From contig JBEEMV010000036.1 in NCBI GenBank assembly GCA_041192505.1, positions 1 through 10,677 of the forward strand: a DNA stretch of 10,677 nucleotides, in the 5' to 3' direction. The position numbers and the translations under genes are program-made. How positions within the stretch are numbered: position 1 is the stretch's first letter; every line of letters begins with the position of its first letter. Shown piece after piece: positions 1-5,892 of the stretch. The DNA comes from CAIODY01 sp041192505 (GTDB lineage: Bacteria; Bacteroidota; Bacteroidia; Chitinophagales; CAIODY01). The notes under the pieces were generated by a model that worked only from the letters and a program-made list of their open reading frames with translations, ran no database searches and was not told where the DNA came from.

Positions 1-2075
1 TCATATGCATGATGATGTATTTTTTCATCATCGTAATAAGTAAAAGTATTAGTGGTACAAATTAATTTTGGATAGGCTGGTAATTTTACTCTTGCCGATT
101 TATTGAATGGGCCATCAATTAATAAATCGCCCGATATACCACAAATAAAAGTTCCGGTACGTCTTAGTAATTCATGCACTCCATCAGCATCAACTTTACC
201 TGTTCCTAAATAAATCATCATCGAATCGGCAGCGGTAATTCCTACTTTAAATTTAGCATAATCAAAGGCAAAATTTCTTCCTAAAAAATCGACATGACCG
301 CCATAAAACGAACCACCAAAATCCATATCTCTATTTTTTTTCATGGTAATATTTCCTTTGCTTGGAAAAATAGTAACCTGATTAGAATCACTTAAATTAA
401 ATTGTTTTACGCCACGTATTTCGATATTATTATTGGTTAAATCAATTTGCGCAGCCCTACCATTATCGCTTTCCGATTTAATTTTAATATTGTCGTAATC
501 AACAAATTTCTTATTTGCTTTTACGTAAGTAGCTCCTTTTTCTTTTAATATAATTAAGTGCCTATATTCGCTATAAAAAATAAATCCTTCCTCAGTTAAA
601 TTGTATAATGTACGTTTGATGGTACTTTCATCATAGTTGGGGTTCATTTGTTTGGCAATTGTTTCGGCATCGCCTTCATTAATTTTGTTTTTGTCGCAAT
701 AGGCTACAATTACAAGTAAGGGGTTAAAATCAGCCACGTTGGTATATTTTTCAATTCTATTTTTTTCGAAATAATTATACGATTCGAATGAAGCAGGAAT
801 TTTACCTGCTGCTGTTATCATCACAAAATTAATTTTTGTACTATCAATGCACCATACCACAGCTTCGGCGTTTGATTCTGTTTTATGATATGAATCAACA
901 AATGAAATTTTAGCAATTCCCATTTCGCCACGAGACAGTTTTAATATTCTGTTATTTATCGAAAACCGCAATTCGCAACCGGGATGAAAAATAGAATCTT
1001 TATCAATTAATATTTTAGCCATCGCATTATTCGATAAAATTTCTTCGCCTTTTTTAATTACAAATTCTTGCGATGTGGCTATAGCAACTAATTGGTCTTT
1101 GGTATTATAAAATTTCATTTCGGCAGATTTGCCTTTTACGCCAGTGCCAATTACTCTATTACCTGCAATGCCAAAGCCACCTTTATATTTTACACCTTTT
1201 GCAATATCCTGTAATTCGTAATAACCCGAAGAAGCAAATTTCGGATAACTTCCATTTGGTGTTCCGGGTTTTCGGTTCGATATTCTATCGGTAAGTTTGC
1301 CAATAAGTGGGGCTGATAAATATTGAGTATGAGTAAGTATTGCCGAATCAATAATTAAATCAGATTTATTGGCATCTAATATAAATTTATTGAATGTGCA
1401 ATATACTACCGATTGGTCTACGCCAGCTTTTTGCCAATCAATTACGCCTGCATTGCCAATAAATTTTTCTTTTAAAATAAGCCATTCACCCGATGTATTT
1501 TTTACGGTAATTGTATCGCCAATGCCTACTACTATTAGGTTACATTTTCGATACACCATTTTTGGTTCGTTATCATATACTAATTCATAATTTTCGCTTT
1601 CGCAATGCCATACAAATCCGCCATTTTCCTTTAAGCTGCCATTGGCAAAATATACTTTCGAAAAATTCATCATAGCGTTATAATCTTTTAGTACGCCATT
1701 TTTTTGCCCTTTTATTACATCGGGTATCATCTCGTTCCATTTAGCAAATAGCCCTGCATCGCCTTTGGCAGCTGCATAAGCTAATACGGCTGTGATGTAT
1801 TGAATATATTGTGGCGCATGATAATGTACATCATCCAATAGGTTGCATATATCGGCTACTTGATGCAATTTATCATTAGATAAACCATTTTGTTTTTCTA
1901 CTATTTTTTCCCAATCATCGGCTAATTGCTTATTGTTTTCGTTTAAATATTTTTTCATTTGTTTGCCAAATTCCATCATATCTTTTGATGAAAATTTTTC
2001 AACTTTTGGTTTCTGCGCAAAAACAGAAATAGACATAAAAATGAATAGAAGGCAGGCAACAAATTGTTTACTCAT
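1..2075 (-). CDS. Large secreted protein of unknown function, N-terminal 691 residues (C-terminus outside window)
   Basis: The frame opens at an ATG read leftward from 2075 and I found no stop down to the window edge, so the gene is partial. The first residues, MSKQFVACLLFIFMSISVFA, form a typical Sec signal peptide: a lysine, a hydrophobic core, and A-Q at the likely cleavage site. The mature part begins with a charged, helical stretch of about 130 residues. A long beta-rich region follows, with alternating hydrophobic residues (for example DNIKIKSESDNGRAAQIDLT), which suggests stacked beta strands. Around 530-690 bases, reading leftward, the residues ETIAKQMNPNYDESTIKRTL and the segment after them look like a winged-helix fold (see findings). 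It is probably periplasmic or outer-membrane associated. I do not recognise a named family. Large signal-peptide proteins of this look are common in Bacteroidota and usually lack an assigned function. It is transcribed divergently from the monooxygenase gene. Confidence 0.8.
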   Translation of the reverse strand, partial: MSKQFVACLLFIFMSISVFAQKPKVEKFSSKDMMEFGKQMKKYLNENNKQLADDWEKIVEKQNGLSNDKLHQVADICNLLDDVHYHAPQYIQYITAVLAYAAAKGDAGLFAKWNEMIPDVIKGQKNGVLKDYNAMMNFSKVYFANGSLKENGGFVWHCESENYELVYDNEPKMVYRKCNLIVVGIGDTITVKNTSGEWLILKEKFIGNAGVIDWQKAGVDQSVVYCTFNKFILDANKSDLIIDSAILTHTQYLSAPLIGKLTDRISNRKPGTPNGSYPKFASSGYYELQDIAKGVKYKGGFGIAGNRVIGTGVKGKSAEMKFYNTKDQLVAIATSQEFVIKKGEEILSNNAMAKILIDKDSIFHPGCELRFSINNRILKLSRGEMGIAKISFVDSYHKTESNAEAVVWCIDSTKINFVMITAAGKIPASFESYNYFEKNRIEKYTNVADFNPLLVIVAYCDKNKINEGDAETIAKQMNPNYDESTIKRTLYNLTEEGFIFYSEYRHLIILKEKGATYVKANKKFVDYDNIKIKSESDNGRAAQIDLTNNNIEIRGVKQFNLSDSNQVTIFPSKGNITMKKNRDMDFGGSFYGGHVDFLGRNFAFDYAKFKVGITAADSMMIYLGTGKVDADGVHELLRRTGTFICGISGDLLIDGPFNKSARVKLPAYPKLICTTNTFTYYDDEKIHHHAY

Positions 2076-2214
2076 AAATATTGGTTTGGCTGTGTATACG
2101 CAAAGAAAGAAAGTTTATCTGTTAATGATTCATTATTAATTTTATCCGCATAAAAAGATATTCACGATAGGGTGTAAAATGTTGTAAAAAATATTGTTGT
2201 TTGATATATTTAGC

Positions 2215-2222
2215 CAAATATA
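2215..2222 (-). promoter_or_regulatory. Candidate -7 element TATATTTG for the secreted-protein gene
   Basis: Read on the minus strand this is TATATTTG, an exact match to the Bacteroidota -7 consensus TAnnTTTG. I find no TTG/TTTG at the usual 17-23 base spacing upstream; the nearest TTTG is 27 bases away. If it is used, the 5' leader to the ATG at 2075 would be about 130 bases. Short AT-rich motifs arise by chance, so this is weak. Confidence 0.3.
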
Positions 2223-2251
2223 AGCGACAAAAAAACGATGTTATTAAAACA

Positions 2252-2284
2252 AAGTTTGGCAAAATTTAAAATTTTGCCAAACTT
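2252..2284. repeat. Perfect 33-bp palindrome (16-bp arms, 1-base centre)
   Basis: The left arm AAGTTTGGCAAAATTT (2252-2267) is exactly complementary to the right arm 2269-2284, with a single A at 2268 between them. No T-tract follows on either strand, and both flanking genes are transcribed away from it, so it does not fit an intrinsic terminator. It could be a regulator-binding dyad or a copy of a dispersed palindromic repeat. I recall similar GGCAAA/TTTGCC-type intergenic palindromes in Bacteroidota genomes but cannot verify that here. Confidence 0.75.
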
Positions 2285-2293
2285 CTAATACGC

Positions 2294-2321
2294 AATTCAA
2301 GTTTAACTAATAACTTGAATT
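2294..2321. promoter_or_regulatory. Inverted repeat upstream of the monooxygenase promoter (operator-like)
   Basis: AATTCAAGTT (2294-2303) is repeated in inverted orientation as AACTTGAATT (2312-2321), with an 8-base spacer. It ends 3 bases before the candidate -7 element at 2325, so it covers the place where a -33 element would lie. That is a typical position for a repressor site, or for an activator replacing a weak -33. The function is inferred from position only. Confidence 0.45.
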
Positions 2322-2324
2322 ATG

Positions 2325-2332
2325 TACATTTG
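2325..2332 (+). promoter_or_regulatory. Candidate -7 element TACATTTG for the monooxygenase operon
   Basis: TACATTTG matches TAnnTTTG exactly and would start transcription near 2338, giving a leader of about 47 bases to the ATG at 2385. No good TTTG is present at -33, where an inverted repeat sits instead. A further dyad, TTATGTAC (2320-2327) and GTACATAA (2346-2353), overlaps this element and spans the predicted start site. Confidence 0.4.
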
Positions 2333-2384
2333 ATTTGTGCAACAAGTACATAAATTAATTACAGTTATATTTTGAAGAAATGAA

Positions 2385-3833
2385 ATGGAAAATAAAATAG
2401 CTAGCTGGACAATTTGCCATGAATGCTGCGGCGTAGGCGAAAAATACCATAAGCTAAACAAAAGAGCTAGAATACGCTACCAAAAGCAATGTGATGAATT
2501 TGAAAAATCGGGCGGCGAAGGTATTGCTCCTATTCGACCGAAGGGGCATCCATACGTATGCTTAAATTGTAGCGGAATGAGTTTGCTTCAAACAATTAAC
2601 CATCCCATTGCCGATACAGAAAACTACCCAGATGTAGCCATTATTGGTGGTGGTATAGGCGGCGTAGCTTTAGCAGTGGCTTGTTTACATCGTAGTATTC
2701 CTTTTACGCTTTATGAACGTGATAGCAGTTTTGATGCTCGATCGCAAGGCTATGGACTTACTTTACAACAAGCCACAAAAGCAATTTTGAAATTAGGAAT
2801 TTTTACATTAGCAGAAGGTGTAACTTCTACTAGACATGTGGTTCATACCATTGATGGAAAAATAATAGGTGAATGGGGCATGAGAAAATGGAGACATTCG
2901 GAAACAAAAGCATCAAGGCGCACCAATATTCATATTGCTCGGCAATCATTGCGCTTAGCCCTGCTTGAGCAACTTGGAGGACAAGATTCTGTAAAATGGA
3001 ATCATCAATTAGTAGAAATTAAAGATGCTGGAAGCGAAGGTGTTGATTTAACATTTGAAGTAAATGGTAAAATAAAAAACGCCAAAGCCGATTTAATTGT
3101 AGGCGCCGATGGTATAAGAAGCACCGTACGAAAGCTATTGATTGGTGAAGATATTACCCCATTACGTTACTTAGGTTGTATAGTTATATTAGGCATTTGT
3201 CCGTTAGCAACCCTTGAAAATGTTGACAGTGATTTATTAGATTCGGCAACTGTATTTCAAACCGCTAATGGTAATGAAAGAATATACATTATGCCTTATT
3301 CTTCAAACTCGGTAATGTGGCAACTTAGCTTTCCGATGTCTGAAACAGATGCAAAATTATTAAGTTCAAAAGGAGCAAAAGCATTAAAAGAAGAAGCATG
3401 TAAAAGAACGCAATGGCACTCTCCTATTCCACAAATATTATCTGCTACTTTAGATGCACAAGTAACAGGCTACCCAGTGTACGACCGTGAATTACTAAAC
3501 CCTGAATTATTAAAAAATGCAGGCAAAGTAACTTTAATTGGTGATGCAGCTCATCCCATGAGTCCGTTTAAAGGGCAAGGTGCAAACCAAGCTTTATTAG
3601 ATGCCGTGGCACTGGCTCAAGCCATTTATACAGGATGCAAACCATTATCAAATTGGAAAGAAGTTGGAATAAGAGAAAGCGTTTTAACCAAGTTTGAATT
3701 AGAAATGCTTGAACGTAGTGCATCTAAAGTAAAAGATTCGGCAGCGGCTGCAAAGTTTTTACATTCTGAAAGTGTATTGTATGAAGCCAATGAACCAAGA
3801 GGAAGTTTTATAAAAAGAAATGAGGGAAAATAA
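2385..3833 (+). CDS. FAD-dependent monooxygenase (PHBH fold) with N-terminal zinc-ribbon-like CxxC/CxxC module
   Basis: The 482-residue product has the three signatures of class A flavoprotein hydroxylases. These are the dinucleotide-binding GGGIGG loop at residues 88-93 with the ribose-binding acidic residue at E111 (YERD), the DG motif around 236-250 (GADGIRSTVRK), and the GD motif with FAD-contacting residues at 385-400 (LIGDAAHPMSPFKGQG). Such enzymes use NAD(P)H and O2 to hydroxylate or epoxidise an organic substrate; the substrate here is unknown. Residues 1-80 are extra: C11-x2-C14 (CHECCGVG) and C59-x2-C62 (CLNCSG), 44 residues apart, resemble half of a DnaJ-type zinc-binding module. 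The linker is basic (KRARIRYQK). The start at 2385 places the CxxC pair near the N-terminus; a closer out-of-frame ATG lies at 2380. The stop is 2 bases before the next gene, so the two are probably co-transcribed. The catalytic class is secure; substrate and zinc binding are inferred. Confidence 0.9.
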   Translation: MENKIASWTICHECCGVGEKYHKLNKRARIRYQKQCDEFEKSGGEGIAPIRPKGHPYVCLNCSGMSLLQTINHPIADTENYPDVAIIGGGIGGVALAVACLHRSIPFTLYERDSSFDARSQGYGLTLQQATKAILKLGIFTLAEGVTSTRHVVHTIDGKIIGEWGMRKWRHSETKASRRTNIHIARQSLRLALLEQLGGQDSVKWNHQLVEIKDAGSEGVDLTFEVNGKIKNAKADLIVGADGIRSTVRKLLIGEDITPLRYLGCIVILGICPLATLENVDSDLLDSATVFQTANGNERIYIMPYSSNSVMWQLSFPMSETDAKLLSSKGAKALKEEACKRTQWHSPIPQILSATLDAQVTGYPVYDRELLNPELLKNAGKVTLIGDAAHPMSPFKGQGANQALLDAVALAQAIYTGCKPLSNWKEVGIRESVLTKFELEMLERSASKVKDSAAAAKFLHSESVLYEANEPRGSFIKRNEGK

Positions 3834-3835
3834 TT

Positions 3836-4534
3836 ATGAACAATTTATTTACTATTACCCATCAAATTCAGGGCGTTACAAATTTTCAAAGCCTTGTTTC
3901 AACGCCTTTTCAAGGTGATATAAATGCCATGTGCTGGCATCGAAAACTAATTGGTAATTTTAATGAGATTGTAGATAAGATTACGCTCAACGAAAATATT
4001 TTGGTATTAGATGAAGAAGAACTTTTGAAACTTCAATTAAGTGAACAAGGGCAATTGGCCCGTGATATTATTTTATATGATTTAAAACTTTTGAAAACGC
4101 ATGGTGCATCGCCCATTCTTAATCTAATTAAATGCTACGATAGAGATGATTCCAACTCATTTTTCCCAACCGATGTTTATTCCTTTCATGTAGACCGTTC
4201 TCCTGTAACAACCGATACTTTTTTGTGTACTTATTTTGGCGAACCAAGTGAAATTTTACCCAACTCACAAGCCGAACAAAAAGTGCTTATGCCCGAAATA
4301 CGTGATGAACTTAAAAAACAATATCATGGAGCTGAAAAAGATTTTGAATCGTATTTAAGTGAACATTTTTTTGATTTACATTATCAAGCTAAACCTGATG
4401 CCAACCCAATTAGTTTAGGTGTGGGCAATCTTTGGCGCTTAGCAGTTGATTGCCCCGAAAGTAAAGTGTTGCCTTGTATTCATCGTGCACCAAAAGAAAA
4501 ATTTGAGCAGCATCGGTTATTATTAATCTGTTAA
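3836..4534 (+). CDS. DUF1826-like protein with HxD...H...R pattern; possible 2-oxoglutarate/Fe(II) oxygenase
   Basis: This is a 232-residue soluble protein with no signal peptide or membrane segment. Its layout resembles what I recall of DUF1826: a CWHR segment at 33-36, an FHVD segment (H118, D120) followed by a LCTYFGEP strand at 130-137, and a C-terminal CIHRAPKE segment (H216) with R227 eleven residues later. H118-x-D120, H216 and R227 have the order and spacing of the metal triad and 2-oxoglutarate-binding arginine of the double-stranded beta-helix oxygenases. I infer a possible Fe(II) enzyme on that basis; this is not established. The gene starts 2 bases after the monooxygenase stop, so it is translated from the same message. 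Both enzymes may act on the same unknown substrate. The region about 145-190 is a helical insert. No terminator was found downstream. Confidence 0.6.
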   Translation: MNNLFTITHQIQGVTNFQSLVSTPFQGDINAMCWHRKLIGNFNEIVDKITLNENILVLDEEELLKLQLSEQGQLARDIILYDLKLLKTHGASPILNLIKCYDRDDSNSFFPTDVYSFHVDRSPVTTDTFLCTYFGEPSEILPNSQAEQKVLMPEIRDELKKQYHGAEKDFESYLSEHFFDLHYQAKPDANPISLGVGNLWRLAVDCPESKVLPCIHRAPKEKFEQHRLLLIC

Positions 4535-4637
4535 ATGCAAATGAATTAAGTGATTGCTTGTTGAATAGAAACTGTGTAAAGGATTTGCACTGATGGCTTC
4601 GAATCGTCACTAAACTAAGCAAAAAAAAAGGAATATA

Positions 4638-4671
4638 TTTGTAAATAAAATCTTCTTAAAATTTATATTTG
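4638..4671 (+). promoter_or_regulatory. Bacteroidota-type promoter (TTTG / N22 / TATATTTG)
   Basis: TTTG at 4638-4641 and TATATTTG at 4664-4671 are separated by 22 bases, within the 17-23 spacing described for the Bacteroidota -33/-7 promoter. Transcription would begin near 4678, about 38 bases before the ATG at 4716. An additional TATATTTG at 4634-4641 overlaps the -33 element, exactly 30 bases upstream of the second copy. This is the best promoter in the window by sequence. Confidence 0.55.
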
Positions 4672-4715
4672 TCATGAAGAATTAAGGGAATTTACATTTT
4701 ATTTTACAACTAATT

Positions 4716-5140
4716 ATGGGCTACAATCTTTATATCACTCGTCAGGTAAACTGGTACGATGAAGATGCTTCTAAAAAAATCTCAATGGAGGAATGGAAAG
4801 CTACTGTGGAACAGGATGCCGATATGCGATTAGATAATGAGGTAAATGCTGTGGTACATGGTAAAGTTATTAAATTTGAACGTGATGGTATTGCGGTATG
4901 GACACTGTATTCGAAGACTGGAAAAATGGTAACGAGGCTTGGTTTAGCTACGAAGAGGGGTTGATTACAGTTAAAAATCCTGACAATGAAATAGTAAACA
5001 AAATGCTTAGCATAGCCAAGGTGCTACATGCTAAAGTGCAAGGCGACGATTTAGAATATTATGATGAGGCTGTTTATAAAGCGTTGGAGCAAAAACGAAA
5101 AGCAAAATTAAATAAAAAGCCTTGGTGGAAATTGTTTTAG
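4716..5140 (+). pseudogene. Small conserved gene split by a one-base frameshift near an A5 run
   Basis: Two overlapping frames together encode one protein. The upstream frame starts with MGYNLYITRQVNWYDED, has an EEWK segment, and reads in frame to GIAVWTLYSKTGK before ending at the TGA at 4962-4964. The downstream frame continues with NGNEAWFSYEEGLITVKNPD and ends with a basic tail and KPWWKLF at 5138. Adding one A to the run at 4922-4926 joins them into a 141-residue product reading ...YSKTGKNGNEAWFSYEEG. I recall intact bacterial homologues in which these two parts are continuous and which end in a similar KPWWK tail; their function is unknown. As written, only an 82-residue truncated protein would be made. 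The cause may be a real mutation or a homopolymer sequencing error. A good promoter lies upstream at 4638-4671. Confidence 0.8.
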
Positions 5141-5187
5141 AAAAGCTGCATGACAGGAAATTTTGAGCCGCAACGTATGTATTGAAT

Positions 5188-5328
5188 CAGATGTGTAATC
5201 TGTTCCGAAGTTTCGGAACTAATGAGCAAAAGATTTTGAATCCTCATCAAAAAATATTACAGCCACAAAGGATTTGCTGAATCGGATTTGTAATCCGATT
5301 TTACTGAGTTGAGGATTTGTAATCCTCA
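5188..5328. repeat. Cluster of REP-like hairpins with GGATTTGTAATCC-type core
   Basis: There are four clear dyads. CAGAT/ATCTG lies at 5188-5202 with a GTGTA loop. GTTCCGAA/TTCGGAAC lies at 5202-5219 with a 2-base loop. AATCGGAT/ATCCGATT lies at 5280-5300, and TGAGGAT/ATCCTCA at 5310-5328. The last two share the identical TTGTA loop and a GGATTTGTAATCC core with compensating changes in the outer stem. A degenerate relative, GATTTTGAATCCTCATC, occurs at 5232-5248. Related units with covarying stems suggest a repetitive extragenic palindrome family rather than chance. No transposase gene is nearby. Confidence 0.6.
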
Positions 5329-5400
5329 TTAATAATTCAACTACATACCACATCAAAAAAATATTCCTCCCAAAAAACTTCCAACTTTATAGTTTTAAAT

Positions 5401-5408
5401 TATTTTTG
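5401..5408 (+). promoter_or_regulatory. Candidate -7 element TATTTTTG
   Basis: TATTTTTG matches TAnnTTTG and lies 22 bases before the ATG at 5431, so transcription would start near 5414 with a leader of about 17 bases rich in A. No clear TTG is present at -33. Confidence 0.35.
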
Positions 5409-5430
5409 TGCATCAATAAAAAAAAATAAC

Positions 5431-5808
5431 ATGAGTCATTCAAATCACACATCAGAAAGTAACCAACCTATCAACTATAAATTTCGTGTAGCATTAGCGT
5501 TTGTTTTTGTAATTGCAATTGCTTGTTTATTACGTGTAGTAATTGGCAATCAAGAATGTAAGCATTGCAGCACTTGTATGAAATGCGAAACATGTGAAGA
5601 ACAAAAAATTGAAAACATTGCTCAACAACAATTGTGGGGTGCTGAAGCTGGCGAAGGCGAATGTGGTGGATGCAACGAAGGCGAAGAAAAAGCTTGTTGC
5701 AAAAAGAAAGATAAATGCGAAGAAGAACATGATAAAGCCGATGTAAAAAACGAAGAGGGTGAAGAACATGCTGAAGAAAAAACTGAAGCAAAAGACGAAC
5801 ACAAATAA
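5431..5808 (+). CDS. Small cysteine-rich, acidic single-pass membrane protein of unknown function
   Basis: The product has 125 residues. The N-terminus (1-17) is polar, with several Ser, His and Asn. Residues 18-39 form one strongly hydrophobic segment (ALAFVFVIAIACLLRVVIG) that may be a membrane anchor or uncleaved signal. Directly after it come five cysteines at every third residue: C43, C46, C49, C52 and C55 (CKHCSTCMKCETC). Six of the protein's other features cluster further on: C78, C81, the pair C89/C90, C96, and a very acidic tail rich in E, D, K and H. The pattern suggests metal binding or redox chemistry, but no family is recognised. It stands alone between a candidate promoter (5401) and a clear terminator (5831-5871), so it is probably a single-gene transcript. 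Positive charges on both sides of the membrane segment leave the orientation undecided. Confidence 0.7.
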   Translation: MSHSNHTSESNQPINYKFRVALAFVFVIAIACLLRVVIGNQECKHCSTCMKCETCEEQKIENIAQQQLWGAEAGEGECGGCNEGEEKACCKKKDKCEEEHDKADVKNEEGEEHAEEKTEAKDEHK

Positions 5809-5830
5809 TTTACAATTAATAAACCAATTG

Positions 5831-5871
5831 AAAAATCCTAAAGCGATACCAAGCATTTAGGATTTTTTTTT
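5831..5871 (+). terminator. Intrinsic terminator after the cysteine-rich protein gene
   Basis: AAAAATCCTAAA (5831-5842) pairs perfectly with TTTAGGATTTTT (5856-5867) around a 13-base loop, and a run of nine T follows the stem's AGGA (5863-5871). It begins 22 bases after the stop codon. It lies only 22 bases upstream of the next ATG at 5893, leaving little room for a separate promoter. Confidence 0.85.
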
Positions 5872-5892
5872 ATCACAACTAATCTAAAAAAA

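Larger units (their letters stand above)
2076..2384. other. Divergent intergenic region rich in inverted repeats
   Basis: This 309-base stretch separates two divergently transcribed genes and contains no convincing reading frame. It holds a candidate leftward promoter (2215-2222), a perfect 16-bp-arm palindrome (2252-2284), a second inverted repeat (2294-2321), a candidate rightward -7 element (2325-2332) and a third inverted repeat (2320-2353). The concentration of dyads around the rightward promoter suggests regulation. No regulator gene lies in the window. Confidence 0.7.
5141..5430. other. Non-coding region carrying a cluster of short palindromes
   Basis: No supportable gene is seen here. 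About 140 bases (5188-5328) consist mainly of small inverted repeats. The rest is AT-rich and ends in a candidate promoter for the cysteine-rich membrane protein gene. The stretch has no T-tract placed to act as a terminator for the broken gene upstream. Confidence 0.6.

Noticed and set aside
1369..1590. Plus-strand open frame of 73 codons
   Set aside because: It lies antisense to the long, signal-peptide-bearing minus-strand gene and shows no recognisable features.
1933..2139. Plus-strand open frame of 68 codons crossing the start of the large secreted protein gene
   Set aside because: Antisense to the signal peptide region of a well-supported gene. Its apparent hydrophobic stretch is simply the complement of that AT-rich DNA.
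4410..4622. Minus-strand open frame of 70 codons over the end of the DUF1826-like gene
   Set aside because: Overlaps conserved C-terminal motifs of the sense gene, has no promoter and no recognisable composition.
4716..5140. Two separate overlapping genes of 82 and 80 codons
   Set aside because: The second frame's first residues (MDTVFED) are only the shifted reading of the conserved VWTLYSK segment, and one base joins both parts into a single plausible protein.
5188..5328. Possible CRISPR-like repeat array
   Set aside because: The repeated units are short, unequal, imperfectly spaced palindromes with no uniform spacers and no cas genes nearby.
5471..5856. Several overlapping minus-strand open frames of 60-108 codons opposite the cysteine-rich protein gene
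   Set aside because: Their sequences are low-complexity F/S/L-rich strings caused by the A- and GAA-rich sense strand. One runs through the terminator hairpin. The sense frame has a sensible start, membrane segment and terminator.
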